The notes under the pieces: generated by a model | The model's database searches: none | What the model was told of the DNA's origin: nothing | What the model saw: the letters and a program-made list of their open reading frames with translations, nothing else | In this document: piece after piece, positions 12,480-24,663 of the stretch | How positions within the stretch are numbered: the stretch's first letter is position 1 | Layout: each line of letters begins with the position of its first letter | NCBI GenBank assembly: GCA_951804985.1 | Contig: OX638134.1 | Coordinates: forward strand, 83,121,679-83,185,678 | Direction: 5' to 3' | From: Dryomyza anilis | Taxonomy: Eukaryota > Arthropoda > Insecta > Diptera > Dryomyzidae | Length of the DNA stretch: 64,000 nt | Translations under genes and position numbers: made by a program

Positions 12480-13080
12480 TTTGAATGATTATAATATGGT
12501 TACAAAAATTCAGTCTACGGAAAACTGTTCTACAAGTTCGTATCTCTGGATTGTGTACAAAATAAAAACACTCTTTTGTTTGGTTTAAATTATAACAATT
12601 AACTTTATTAATTCACTTTAATAAACAACTTTACTAATAAAAAATTCTAACAACTCCTACATGTCCACTATATAATTTCACATTGTTCACACATGAGAAG
12701 CACTAGACCACTTTCCAATCACTACTGAAGTGCTGTGCCTCAGATGCGGCGCCCTTATATACTGCATGCATCAGTTCGACACGATTCGAAAAGCTTCGAC
12801 ATGTTTCGAGAACATTCTACTCGTTTCATGAATAACGCTTGCTATTGGCATCTCAGTCGCACGTATATGTTTTTAATGCGCTGATATTCTATCTATTTCT
12901 CGCACATTGCCTCAGTGCGCTGAATGATCTTCCGTCTCTGTCTAACACATTACTTAGTGCGCTGAATTGTCTTCCGTCTTATTTACTCTTGCACAGTGGA
13001 GCAAGGAAAATTATAGGAAAAGGTAGCGTATATTGTAATTTTTTAGTATGTATACTTTTAGGATAGCTTGTTCAAAAAGT
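12480..13080 (-). mobile_element. Candidate solo LTR with heat-shock-type promoter (minus strand)
   Basis: On the minus strand, in order, are a three-unit heat-shock element (12804-12818), a second imperfect one (12784-12798), a TATA box TATATAA (12755-12761), an initiator-like TCAGTA (12723-12728) and an AATAAA signal about 120 bases further on (12604-12609). This compact promoter-to-polyA order is what U3-R of an LTR looks like. No gag/pol frame lies on either side. Termini and target duplication could not be fixed, so the boundaries are approximate. Alternative: a promoter of an unannotated non-coding transcript. Confidence 0.4.
12755..12818 (-). promoter_or_regulatory. Heat-shock element plus TATA box
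   Basis: Minus strand 12818 to 12804 reads AGAATGTTCTCGAAA: three perfect alternating nGAAn units, the HSF trimer site. It is followed about 45 bases downstream by TATATAA and then by TCAGTA at typical promoter spacing. Confidence 0.6.
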
Positions 13081-13306
13081 TGTTGACAGAATTTTTGTTT
13101 GACAAATAGGTTTACTTTTTCGGTAAATATTGGCTATGTTTTGTTACGTCTTCCGTGTTCCGTGCAGGTAATTCGTCGAGTGTGTCTAGCTTTTTCCGCC
13201 CATAACAAACACCTTTTATTGTACAAAAATAATAAAAACGAGAAATGCGATTCTGCAGATCTGCGGAATATTGCAGAGCCGCAGACTCGCATTTCTTTGG
13301 TCCGCA

Positions 13307-13478
13307 CTATGCAAGTGTTTTTTTATTGCTTTCCTCGATCACTTGTGTAGCGCTAAATCGAACACAACAACTAACATATGTCTTTTGCTGCACTACGCAT
13401 GTGTTTTGTTATTGCTTTCTTCGATCACTTGTGTAGCGCTAAATCGAACACAACAACTAACATATGTCTTTTGCTGTG
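13307..13478 (+). repeat. 86-bp direct tandem duplication
   Basis: Two near-identical copies containing CGATCACTTGTGTAGCGC (13335 and 13422) followed by ACACAACAACTAACATATG; period about 86. The three overlapping frames here owe their shared peptide to this duplication and are not credible genes. Confidence 0.9.
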
Positions 13479-13479
13479 T

Positions 13480-14830
13480 TCAAATCAAACACATGCGAAT
13501 TTAACAACACAACGTCGAAGATCGTGATTGTTTACAACTAACAAAATTCATCTTTGTTTCTATACAACAAGAAGTTTATATTGGAGGCGACATTGCCTAG
13601 CATACCCTACCTTGGCATGCCATTGCCTACAATGACACGTCTGTCCCTACCATTTTGCTTACACACTTATTACCTTCAATAACCTACTGCCTGTCATTTC
13701 CCCGATAATTTTGAGTTCAAACTATAGGCAGCAAATGGGACATTTTTTTCTCAATGCTCACCTAAATCCCTCCTTAAAAATGTGATTTTCATTCCAAAAA
13801 ATGCCGAAAATTTGGTCTCGGGTTGGGCACTAAGTTGGCTTACCAAATGTCTCTATTTACAAAGTATTTTCATAATTATAAAGTATTATCATAAATTTGT
13901 TTACACACTTTAGACTTTTTATTTAGGATTATTTTAAATTTAAATCAAATGATTTTCAAAATATTCCAAAAATGTCAAAGTAATTTAAATACCAAGTGAA
14001 GTTGGAGAAATACGCAATAACATTCACAACATATAAAATATAATACAAAAGGGACCACATGACATTCAAAACATACGAAATAATTTTAAACATCACGAGA
14101 AAAAAATGTCTGACATTTTCCAGAAAATTTTCCAAAAAAAAAAGAACACACATATAATTGGAGAAGTTAAAGGCAGATTCCCATCATATTTTGTGAACGC
14201 GCATGAAGTTTTCATACAAATCAATCAAATTTCGAACCAAAGTTGGAACCAATTTATTGCAGTAAATTATTTATATTCGATTTTAATATCCATTTTAACT
14301 TATTAGGGTAACAAGGCAAACCTTGATCTATTCGTTTTCATAGCCTTTGTACAAATTCTAGTATTGATTTTGGAGTTTCAGCTCGACTGGAATGGTTGAA
14401 TCGATAGAATGTATGAATTGAATTTTTGTTATTAATCATAATAATGATTATCAAAAGAAATTTCGAAAATGTTATTCTTAGTTTAAATAATGAACCGAGA
14501 CAAAATGTTTGACATTTTTCATGAAAATTTCTGGCATATTTCGGGCAAACAAACAGATAAATGGAATATTTTGGAAAATGTATGTCAGGTTGTAAATTTT
14601 TGTGGACATTTATTGGCAGATTCACGGCATATTTTGGGAACGGGCAGAAAATAAACAGCTTGTGATACAAACTCTGCCTTTAAATATGTCGAAAAAGTGT
14701 TTCTAAATTGACTCGACACTGCCAAAAATATTTGTTTTGATTGTTTACAAAAAAAAAAATGTAATACAATTTTTATAAATGTTCAGTTGAAAATGAATTT
14801 GGAAGGAACAGTTCCTGACCCAGTCTGCCA
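13480..14830. repeat. AT-rich sequence with decayed copies of the 6.5-kb dispersed repeat
   Basis: 13590-13720 is a short unique, less AT-biased piece rich in CCTAC/GCCTA. 14100-14180 and 14490-14700 share GACATTTTCC and GGCATATTTTGGGAACGG phrases with each other and with 6560-6790, so they are diverged members of one repeat family. No gene. Confidence 0.55.
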
Positions 14831-14839
14831 TATCTCGGA

Positions 14840-15200
14840 GACCTTCGATACCTCGAAGCTTTCTCGAATAACATCGATAAAAAAGTTCGATCTCGTTGCT
14901 TTCTCCATTCTAATTTTAAAAAAAAATCGTACATTGGAATACTTTGAAAAGATACGATATTTAAACATTTATCATATCGATATCGCAATATTTTTCGCAG
15001 CAATCTCGAACTTTGATCTTTTTTTTCTTCGATATCGTTCCGATTTCGAAAAATTTCTCGTATCTAGAAAACTCCGACAGAACGTTCCGATATCTACCTA
15101 CAATCTAGGTCCAATTTGACGCTCGATATCGTTACGAGAACGGGTCCGATATCGTGTGATTTCTTCGTCTACTCGCAATGATCTCATAATGATATCGAAA
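14840..15200. promoter_or_regulatory. Dense CGATA/TATCG motif cluster (insulator-like)
   Basis: Fourteen CGATA or TATCG pentamers lie between 14846 and 15197, including an exact TATCGATA at 14975-14982 and several CGATATCG palindromes. In Drosophila, BEAF-32 binds clustered CGATA and DREF binds TATCGATA. Neighbouring AT-rich DNA has almost none. Two small frames overlap the cluster and have no recognisable domain. Alternative: a decayed tandem repeat of a TCGATATCGTT-like unit. Confidence 0.5.
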
Positions 15201-16960
15201 CGAATGGCATACTGGGGAATATATTACGCGAAGTTTAATGTAATTTGAACTAAAAATAAAATTATAAATTTAATATAATTTGATTCTTTAAAACTTTAGA
15301 AAAAAAGTAATCCTGATATAGAATAAAATTAAGCATAAATTATGAAATGTAATATTCAAAAATAATACAAATCAATAAATTAAAATGTTTAAGACCAGTT
15401 TCAAAAATTGTATATTTTAAAGTCGCATTTGACACTTTCTTGTCTAGCGATTATCAACGTCATTAGTTGCCTTGATCGCGAAGCGGCCGCATCGTTTGGA
15501 CTTGGCTAAAACTGTCGCTGCGCCAAACTCAATACTAATTAACTTTAAGACGCCGAACGAACATGCCGCCGAATATTATAATCAATTTAGATAACAAAAA
15601 AATATACACAAAAATATATTTTTTTTTAGTTTTAGTAGAAGCTGCTAAATAATATTTTTTTTTCAATTTTTATTTTCAACCTTCGGCAAAAAAAAAATAA
15701 ACAATAAAAAAGCATAATTTATAGATCATTATTAAATATTCTGTTTTTTAGCTAAATTTTATAGTAACTTTTGTTATTTTTAAATTTTTTATTTATTTTT
15801 TTTTGTTCTTGAATTTTTAAAGCTAATGCTAAATTATGAGGCGGTGACACTTTTGACCACGTTTTTTGTCGACAGCTGCCAAAGACGTAGTTTTGTTAAA
15901 ATTTGTATTTTATTTTTTTATTTTTCGAAGAATGATGATGGCTCTGTCGTTTGAGTTGGATCTCGAACTTGGCACGTGCGTGGTAGTGATTTTAGTTTCG
16001 CTGGATTCTTCGTTTTTTTTTGCGTCTTTTCGATTTTTTTTAACTCTTTTGCAAGATCATAACACCAACTTGGAGTTTGCGTTTCCTAGACACAATACCA
16101 GCTAATCAATGCACAACAATAAAACAAAAAAACAAAAAAGAAAAACTATAATAAAAAAAAGGCAGCAACAAATTTGGCTCAACATTGGTACAAATGAAGG
16201 AACTACTACAACAAAAATCCACAAAAAAAAAATAGTCAAAGTCAAATCAATAAAAAAAAACAATAAATTGACCATAAAAAAACGACGTTTATGGCTGCGC
16301 GTGTGTTTTACCATTTGGCCCGACCAGCCAGCCACTGGATGGAATGGGACGGGACGGTCTTTCGATGGCACTTTGGCTCTTTGTTTTAGTTTTAGTTGCG
16401 TTGACAAAATGTTATTGTTTTTCGGTTTTTTATTTTTGATTTTCACAAAGTCAGGCTTTGGAAACAATATCGATTTCAACGTTTTTTTTTTTTTTCAATT
16501 TTTTATGTTATTTTTGAAGACATTATCAATGACGTCCAAGAAATAGAAACTCCGTGCGTCAAACCAGAGAAAGTTTTGGACTTGGTTTATTTCTGGGTTA
16601 AATGCAGACGCGTGTTGTCAAAGAATGCACAAATTTTACAGATTTTCTAAGTAATTTTAGACATAGTTACAATCTGCGATATAACCTTTAGTATATTAGA
16701 ATTAAATGGTTTTGGAAAATTTGATACCATTTAAATATTTTGTAATATAAAAGTTCTGATATATACCTAAGTTTTCAATCGCACATTTCAAAAAGTAGCA
16801 CTGATATTTAGTAATCTTGATCTCTGGATCTAAAAATAAAAGTCAAGATTTCAATTAATTTTTGATATAGCTGGATCTTAAATTAAAAAAAAAAGATATT
16901 TTTTACTAATTTTAGAAATTTTATTGAATCTAGAATATATACTATATATCCTATCATGCC
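15200..16960. other. Intergenic sequence, no gene recognised
   Basis: AT-rich apart from a short GC-rich piece at 15470-15570 and a more complex stretch at 15830-16620. The overlapping plus and minus frames at 16102-16546 are driven by A-rich and T-rich runs and give lysine-rich or phenylalanine-rich peptides without domains. Confidence 0.4.
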
Positions 16961-17940
16961 AAAGGGGTGAATGTGCAATTTTTGACAATTGCGTTTTTTA
17001 CATTTTTGCATGTAGTTTATCCTCAACTATGCTGTGCCAAAATCGCGTGTCATTTTGTTGTAGCCACTAAAGACAAAATCAAAAGAGTTTATTTGAAAAT
17101 CTTGTTATGCCAAAAGGGCGAATCTTTTCGTTTTTTCACCATAACTTTTTATTGGTATAAGATAAAATTGTGGTGTAAAGACATTTATTATTTGTTTTCA
17201 AAGCACCTATCGATCTGCATCATTATTTAAAAACATTTTGCCAAACATTATTTTGCCATTTCTTATTTGCAGAAAAAAATGTTAGCAAACTATTTATAAT
17301 TAATGATGCAGATCGATAGGTGCTTTGAATATAAAAAATAATTGCCTTTACATAATTATTTTATCTTGCACCATTAAAGAATTATAGCAAAAAAACGAAA
17401 AGAATCCATTTTCAATGTTACCAATTTCTTCGTTTTTTTGCTATAATTATATTGGTACAAGATAAAATAGTGGTGTAAAGGTATAAATTGTTTGTTTTTA
17501 AAGCACCTATCGATCTGCATGATTATTTAAAAATATTTGCAAAACACTTTTTCGTGCAAATAACAAATGGCAAATTAATGTTCGGAAAACTATTTATAAT
17601 TAATGATGTAGATCCATAGGTACTTTGAATATAAACAACAATTGCCTTCACGTCACTATTTTATCTTTTACCATTAAAGAGTTATAGCCAAAAAACTAAA
17701 AGATTCGCCCTTTTGCATGACAAGATTTTCAATTTTTCTAATTTCTTCGTTTTTGTCTGCTATAATTTTTTATTGGTGTAAGATAAAATAATGGTGAAAA
17801 GGCATTAATTGTTTGCTTTTAAAGCACCTATCTATTCGTATCATTATTTAATTAGTATTTTGCCAAACATTTTTTCCTGCAAATAACAAATGGAAAATTA
17901 ATGTTGGACAAAATATTTAATTAATGATACGAATAGATAG
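16961..17940. repeat. Tandem array of foldback units (about 300-320 bp)
   Basis: AAGCACCTATCGATCTGCAT occurs at 17201 and 17501, with a diverged copy at 17822, and each is followed about 100-130 bases later by its reverse complement. Outside these arms, phrases such as AAGATAAAAT...GGTGTAAAGG also return in reverse complement. The block is therefore a tandem series of palindromes whose arms are longer than 100 bases. The third palindrome is broken at its right arm by the SINE that begins at 17941. Confidence 0.88.
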
Positions 17941-18233
17941 TAGCCGCGGTAGCTCAGTGGTTAGTGCGTTGGACTGCGAGCTGAAAGGTCCCCGGTTCAA
18001 GCCTGGACTGGGGCTAACAACATCATTTCATAGAAACATTTTTCTATACCGCGCTACCTCTCGGCAGTAAATGGCAAACCTGCGAGAGTAAAACCTCACC
18101 CGCCGTTCGGATTCGGTAATAAACTGTAGGTCCCACCCCTTTGAGTACAAATATAACACGCACAGCTCAAAATGGTGAGAGAGCTCGACCTAAGTTCTTA
18201 TAGGACTGTAGCGCCAAACTATTATTATTATTA
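17941..18233 (+). mobile_element. tRNA-derived SINE, copy 2
   Basis: Plus-strand copy starting TAGCCGCGGTAGCTCAGTGG, with B box GGTTCAAGCC and an ATT-repeat tail. It lacks part of the CCTATGAAAAGCT segment present in other copies. No clear target-site duplication: its left flank is the arm of a foldback unit and its right flank is unrelated, which suggests a deletion or rearrangement at insertion. Confidence 0.9.
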
Positions 18234-18980
18234 TGACTCGGGTCTAGAGGAAAAATTGTTCGGAGGAAGAATTTTTTTGTATGGAGTAAAGTATGTCAAT
18301 TTGATAGAACTTTAAAAGTGAAAAATTGGCGTGCAAAAATTGTTCGGATTGAATTTCGATAAAATTTTTCTATGACTCGAAGTAGAACAGTCCAAGAATA
18401 AATTATATCGAAAAAAAACTTGTATCGGGGAATACATTTTCTAGGAGAAGAATTTTCTCATTAAAAAAAATTAATCTGGGAAAAATTATCTCTGTAAAAA
18501 GTGGTCAATTTGTCTCGCCAAAAAAATTTCTGAAGAATCATTGTGTCTCTAAAAAATTCACTCAAATCCCATTAAAATGGTCAATATTTTCATATAAAAT
18601 CAATGGCAATGTTAAGGTATTTTCTAGTATTTAATGGTATTTTCCGATTAAAATAATAATTTATCCTATTGACTATTTTTAATAGTAAAAAATTATTATT
18701 TTTATAGTATTTTTTTCTGGGTATATGAATTGCGCAGAATTTCCCGAGAAAGAATTCCTTAAGGAAGAATTGCTCGAGAAAGAATTATTGCACAAGAAAG
18801 AATTATCTAGTGAAGGACTTGACTTGGAAATAATTTCTGTGGAAAAGTTTACAGAGAAATAATTGTCGGTGGATAAAATTTCTCAGGGGAAAAATTGTTT
18901 GATAAAAGATTAATGAAAAAGTGGCATGTGTAAGAAATGTCTTGGAAAGAAATATCTTAAGTAGAATTTTCCTAAACTTG
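18234..18980. repeat. Degenerate GAGAAAGAATT-type repeat
   Basis: Phrases like GAGAAAGAATT and GGAAGAATT recur at about 20-base intervals (18240-18300, 18430-18500, 18735-18970). The array is interrupted by a MITE-like element at 18565-18722. No coding potential. Confidence 0.6.
18565..18722 (-). mobile_element. MITE-like dispersed element (CAGAAAAAAAT end)
   Basis: Reverse complement of the element at 49708-49905; related to 23314-23546 and 23853-24019. Shared phrases include AATAGGATAA, ATACCATTAAATACTA and TATTAAATC. The end reads ACCCAGAAAAAAATACTAT on the minus strand. Non-coding, about 160-230 bp. Confidence 0.75.
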
Positions 18981-20335
18981 TGCGGGAATGAATAAGGAAG
19001 GATTTATTGAATAGTTGTTCGTACGATAAACAATATTTTGAAATTTAAATTGTATGCGTAATTTGTATCAAGAGCTACATATTGAGAATATACAAAATAT
19101 GTCGGGAATCTGACTTTAACATTCCACAAAATTTGATAACCTGCCATGCGTTTTCAAAAAAACTTTGTGTATTTGACGAAAGTATGCTCGAAATATTCGT
19201 AAAAATTAAAAATAAAAATAGTTTTGGCAGTCTCAAGGCAGTTCATGAAAGCACACAACGTTCAAATCAAGAGCTGTGCCTATTTGCAGGACATCCCCAA
19301 TATAAATCTGCATATGTAATAGCAAAAAATTTGTATACACTTTCCAGAACTTTCCATTTATCACCATCTTTATGGAAAATGTGACAAATGTATACCAAAG
19401 AAATAACAGACATTTTACATATTTTGTTTCAGAATGCTTGTAAGTTTTTCATTTCACTCAAATTGCATTCCTCATTGATCAATGAATTTATAAAAACAGT
19501 TTTTGTAAAAGGTAAAGTTTATTATAAATCTATTACAATTAATTATGTTTTATACATTTAACATGTTGCAAAATTATATTTAAACCAAACTACACAACTT
19601 ACAAATATTTTTACACATCATATCGCAATATAAAATCGTAAAAACTGCCTGTGAATTATATGCGAAAGACACGTTTTGATACAAATATTATAAGTAATGT
19701 GACATTTTAAAGATCTAAATTGCTCTACTAACGAGCTCAAAATGCACTAAAATTCAGCACATTCTCGAACTTTAAGTGTTCGTAAAACATAAATTGACAG
19801 TAATAACTGCAGTTTTACTGATGAGTTCGTTTGTTATTGTTAAAGTACGTTTTTATTATTGTTTGTGCAACTGCATAAATTTATGGGTTATTTGTCATTT
19901 TACATTTTTTTTTTTTTGTTATTATTTTAGTTATTGCTTTTTTAAGGTTTTTTAAAGTCCACTATAGAGCACTAACAGCACATGTTGCAAAATATTGGGT
20001 GAAATTATTAATTTTGTTTTTAATATACATTGGGAATTAGAAGAACAATGCAAATTAAATGACAGAAAAATTGTGAATTAAAAAAAATATATTTTGTACC
20101 ATTATACTGTATAAAATATTAAAACAAATAGGCAAGCATCAGGGTAGTTAATTTTTGCACTACAACTTATATTGATTGACATTTATTTTAATGCATTTTT
20201 AAAATGTTTTTATTTATTACTTTTTATGTTATTCTCATTGTTATTGTGATGGACATTGTTATAAACACACACAAAATAGTTTATTTTATGTGAATAAAGT
20301 TGTTCCGTTTTTTTTTTTTAATTTTATACATTTCA
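18981..20335. other. AT-rich intergenic sequence, no feature recognised
   Basis: A 100-codon frame at 19082-19384 has no recognisable domain and lies in unremarkable AT-rich DNA that partly resembles the repeat at 6.1 kb (GGAATCTG, TTCCA, AATTTGATAACC near 19100-19140). Not called as a gene. Confidence 0.4.
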
Positions 20336-22020
20336 TTTAATTTTTAGATTAAAATTTAATATTAATTTAAAATTGAATTTTTAGTGAAAAATTAAATTTT
20401 AATGTGCAAAAATGAATTTCATGTGAAAAATGCAATTTTTACTGAAAAATAGAAATCTTAGTAAAAATTAGAGTTTTTAGTTAAAAATTTAAAATTAAAT
20501 TTTTGTTAACAATTTAATTTTAAGTGTAATTTTTTTAAGCGAAAAATTAAAATTTAAGTAAAAATTAATTTTATATTGGAAAAATAAATTTTAGTGAAAA
20601 ATTTAATTTTTGAGCGAAAAATTTAATTTTGAGTGAAAAATTTAATTTTAAATGAAAAATTGAGTTTTCAGAAAAAATTTGAATTTTAGGTGAAAAATTG
20701 AATTTTGAGTGCAAAATTGAATTTTGAGTGCAAAATTGAATTTTGTATGAAAAATTAAATTTTGAGTGAAAAAATGAATTTAAAAAAAAATTGAATTTAA
20801 ATGAAAAATTGAGTTTTCAGTGAAAATTTGAATTTTAAGTGAAAAATTGAATTTTGAGTGAAAAATTCAATTTTGAGTGAAAAATTGAATTTTGAGTGAT
20901 AAATTGAATTTTGAGTGAAAAATTGAATTTTGAGTGAAAAATTGAATTTTGAGTGAAAAATTGAATTTTGAGTGAAAAATTGAATTTTGAGTGAAAAATT
21001 GAATTTTGAGTGAAAAATTGAATTTTGAGTGAAAAATTTAATTTAGAGTGAAAAATTGAATTTTAAGTGAAAAATTGAATTTAGAGTGAACAATTGAATT
21101 TTGAGTGAAAAATTGAATTTTGAGTGAAAATTTGAAGTTTTAGTAAAAATTTAATTTTAAATGAAAATTTAAATTTTTAATTAAAAATTTAATTGAAAAA
21201 ATTGTTTAGCGAAAAATTTAATTGAATAAATTTTTTAGCGAAAAATTTAATTGAATTAAATTTTTAGTGAAAATTTGAATTGAATTAAATTTTTAGTGAA
21301 AAATTTATTTGAATTAAATTTTTTGTATAAAATTTAACTTTTGGTGAAAATTTTAAATTTAAGAAAAAATTTAATTTTCGGGAAACGTTAAATTTTCAGT
21401 TAAATATTGAATTTTTAGTGAAATTTCTGAATAATTAAATTTTTAGTGAAAAATTGAATTTTTAGTGTAAAATTGAATTTTTAGTGAATAACGAAATTTT
21501 AGCGAATATTTTAATTTTTATTAGAAAATTGAATTTATTAGAAAATTAAATTAAGTGAAATAATACATTTTTAATGAAAAATTTAATTTTAGTGAAAAAT
21601 TTAATTTTTAGGCTAAAATTTAACTTTTAGTGAAAAATTAAATTTAATTTCAAAATTGTTTTTTTTTTAATTAAACATTGAATTTTTAGTGAAAATTTGA
21701 TTTATTGAATTGAGTTTTTAGTAAAAATTGTATTTCTATTGAAAAATTGAATTGTTAGTGAAAAAATTAATTTTTAATAAAAATTAAATTTTAAGTGAAA
21801 ATTGAATTTATAGTGTAAAATTTAATTGAATTAAAATTTGAGTGAACACTTTAATTGAATTAAAATTTTAGTGAAAAATTTAATTGAATCAAACTTTTCA
21901 TAAATAATTAAGTAAAAGATGTAATTTTTAATGATAATTTGAATATTTAGTCAAAAAGTGAAGTTTTAGTGAAACATTGGATTTCAAGTGAAAAATAGAA
22001 TTTTGTAGTAAAAAATTTAA
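20336..22020 (+). repeat. 19-bp minisatellite array, forward orientation (array 3)
   Basis: Variant of the same family with unit GAATTTTGAGTGAAAAATT; most homogeneous at 20870-21060, degenerate toward both ends, where longer A/T-rich variants (about 30 bp, with TTAATTGAATTAAAT) occur at 21180-21330 and 21800-21890. Confidence 0.93.
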
Positions 22021-22109
22021 GTTTTTGAAAACAAAAAAAAAGTAATTTATAGTGTTCTAAAGTAAACTCAAATGTGTGGGTTTTAGGACCTAAGAATAAA
22101 AAAAGAATG

Positions 22110-23110
22110 AAAAAAAAACACCAAAAACAATTATTGCCGCATGTCCGCTGTAGTCGCGAATGACCGGCGCACTTTGTCTTCTGTTGGTTTAAGACTCCAA
22201 CAAATTGGTTCCATTTGTTTGCACCCTCGCACTGCTGACATCTTGCAGCCAATTCGTCATTGATTCATTCAGTCAGTCATGCAGCCTGGCCGGCAGTGAG
22301 GCCCGTCAGGCAGCCAGTCGTCGCCTTTGACCCACAAAATGTTCATAATTCAGCCGACACAACACTCTGACAACCAACGACGGCGCAGATTGCGACGGTG
22401 CCGCGTCTGGGTTGTAAATCGTAAACGTGGCCATGCATTTGGCGCACATTCTCTGATTCTACAGCGTCCGACTTGAATGGTTTTAGCATAGATGGCGCCA
22501 CATACTGATCTTGTTGTTGGCGCTTTTGTGGTGTGGTTGCGTGGGTGTGAACGATTTTTTTTCACCAATTCATTCAATACTGCTTGTTTTATTTTCTAAA
22601 CATTTCCTTCACCCCTGAGTGCCTTAACCCTGCCCCTACCACATGTGTTATTGCGACACCTCACGACACTTGCATCTTTTCCTATGGTTTTCTGCTAAAT
22701 TGATCTTGGTTTTTACCGACATTTCCCCCATGGTGTTGTTCTCTGCATCATTAGCGCGTAAATTTCCCTGCGAACTGCGTCATCAGCATGGCTCAAACCA
22801 TTTTGTTGGCTAAAAGCATTAATTGCGTTTCATTAACTCGACATGATTTATGGCTACCGTGTGGCAAAGGTTCGCAGGCCGGTAACCAATATTGTTGGCA
22901 AACACTTTGCCGATATTTGCCTTTGTTTTGTATTTGTTTGTTGTACCTACTTTATTTTCTTAACTTGGCCTATAAATGCGCGTCTTACAGTAGTCGCTGT
23001 TTACAACGATGACTCAATATTATTTTTGTTTTTAAGTCTAATAAAGCTCGGTCAATATTTAAACAATTACGAGCAATCGCTGCATGAAGCTATCGATGAT
23101 TGAAGAGATG
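22110..23110. other. Unique GC-richer island, candidate regulatory region
   Basis: About 1 kb of complex sequence bordered by AT-rich repeats. It contains CAGTCAGTC/GGCAGCCAG stretches and no simple coding pattern. The several frames (21947-22252, 22350-22577, 22788-23103) overlap on both strands and show no known domain. Candidate vvl enhancer or non-coding exon by position only. Confidence 0.35.
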
Positions 23111-23313
23111 CCGTCGAAATTTATATATTTTCGATTATATTTTTTATAATATTTAACACTTTAAGTAGAGATTTCTTAAGAAATGGTATTTAAAAATTCA
23201 ATTTCAATCGAATAGTAAATTTTACAAACGAAAATCAATTGGAACTTGTTTTACAGGCAGAAAACAGTTTTAATTCGATTGGTATTGCAAACAAAAAAAA
23301 ATTAATTATAAAA

Positions 23314-23546
23314 CACACTCAGAAAAATATAGGGATTTTATGAGATTTTTCTAAGTGTAACATCATAGTTTTTACTATTCAATAGGATAAACTATTAATT
23401 CAATCGGTAAATCTCATTAAATACTACAAATTACTATACAATTATTTTTCAGTTTGTATGAAAATATTTATTTTTTGTATACTATTAAATCAATAATTGT
23501 CCTATTGAGAAATTTAAATGGGATTTTATGAGATTTTTCTAAGTGC
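23314..23546 (+). mobile_element. MITE-like dispersed element
   Basis: Begins CACTCAGAAAAATAT; the phrase GGGATTTTATGAGATTTT occurs near both ends (23332 and 23520). The internal part matches 49708-49905. No coding potential. Confidence 0.7.
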
Positions 23547-23852
23547 AGGACAGAAAAAAACAATTTCACGAATTCAAATTTAATAATGGTAAATTTTCGA
23601 TATGAAACTTTAAATATTTTTAATTTAAATTGTGTCTTCCTCAGATTTTTTGTCATAAAAAAATTCTTTTCTGAACAAATAATATGTGTTTATTAAAAAT
23701 AAAAATTATTTTGATATCAATTTGATTTCTTTAAAGATAAAATCAACGATATCGTCTTAAATAGGTCCGTTTTTATGAAAAAGCCTTTCTTTTCCGAATC
23801 ATTATAGATTATCTAAAATAAGAAGTTAGGCCAACATTCGGCGAAAATACGA

Positions 23853-24019
23853 CACAATTAATAGTTTTTACTATTAAGATTACGCAATAGAACAAATTCT
23901 TATTTTAATAGGTTAATAACAATAAATACTACAAAAAGTTACGAATGTTTATTTTAAATTTATATGAAATTATGTATTTATTTTTTACTTGGATTTTGTG
24001 TGATTTTTTTATGAGTGTA
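23853..24019 (+). mobile_element. MITE-like dispersed element, diverged copy
   Basis: Shares TTAATAGTTTTTACTATTAA, AATACTACAAAA and the terminal TGATTTTTTTATGAGTGT with the preceding copy; partial and diverged. Confidence 0.5.
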
Positions 24020-24159
24020 TAAAAGATGTCGTTTCGGTATCAAGATATCGTTTGATTTGCTGAGCAAATTTATATTCTGAAAATTAAGCCAAAAATTATT
24101 ATATAAATTTCAATTTCTTAAGTAGCATTAAATACTTAACTCCTTCAAGATCTATACTT

Positions 24160-24663
24160 GATATAAATTTGATATATACTCGAACCATATTCTCTCTATA
24201 CTTAATCAATATTTAATCTATACAAGATCAATATTTAATCTATGCCTAATCCATACTAGATTATACTAGATCTATTCTTGATCTTAATTTGGTATATAAT
24301 TGGTCTATAATTGGTCTATACCTAATCTATACTTGATACGTGATTATGAATACTTGATATATACTTGATCTATACTTGGCATATACTTGATTTATACTTG
24401 ATCCATACTTGATCCATACTTGATCCATATATAATCTATATTTGATATGTACTTAATCTATTCTTGATCTATATCTGATCAATACTTGTTCTATACTTTA
24501 TCAATAAATGGTCTATACTTGATCAATACTTTATAGACTTGATCCAATCTTGATCTATAGTTGGTCGATACTTCATCTATACTCGATCTACACTTGATCT
24601 ATATTTGACCTATACTTGATTTAGACTTGATCCAAAATTGATCTAAACTTGGTCGATACTATC
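24160..24663 (+). repeat. TACTTGATCTA minisatellite, left part
   Basis: Degenerate tandem repeats of an 11-bp TACTTGATCTA unit with variants ending CCA or GGT. The same array resumes at 25425 after an inserted block, so the two parts were originally continuous. Confidence 0.88.

Noticed and set aside
16102..16546. Overlapping 125- and 145-codon frames on opposite strands
   Set aside because: Driven by A- and T-homopolymers; lysine-rich and phenylalanine-rich peptides without any motif.
19817..19840. Second hammerhead core (ACTGATGAGTTCGTTTG) on plus strand
   Set aside because: No stem II return or GAAA follows. The CTGATGA occurrences at 26316 and 47362 and on the minus strand near 48654 also lack a stem and GAAA.
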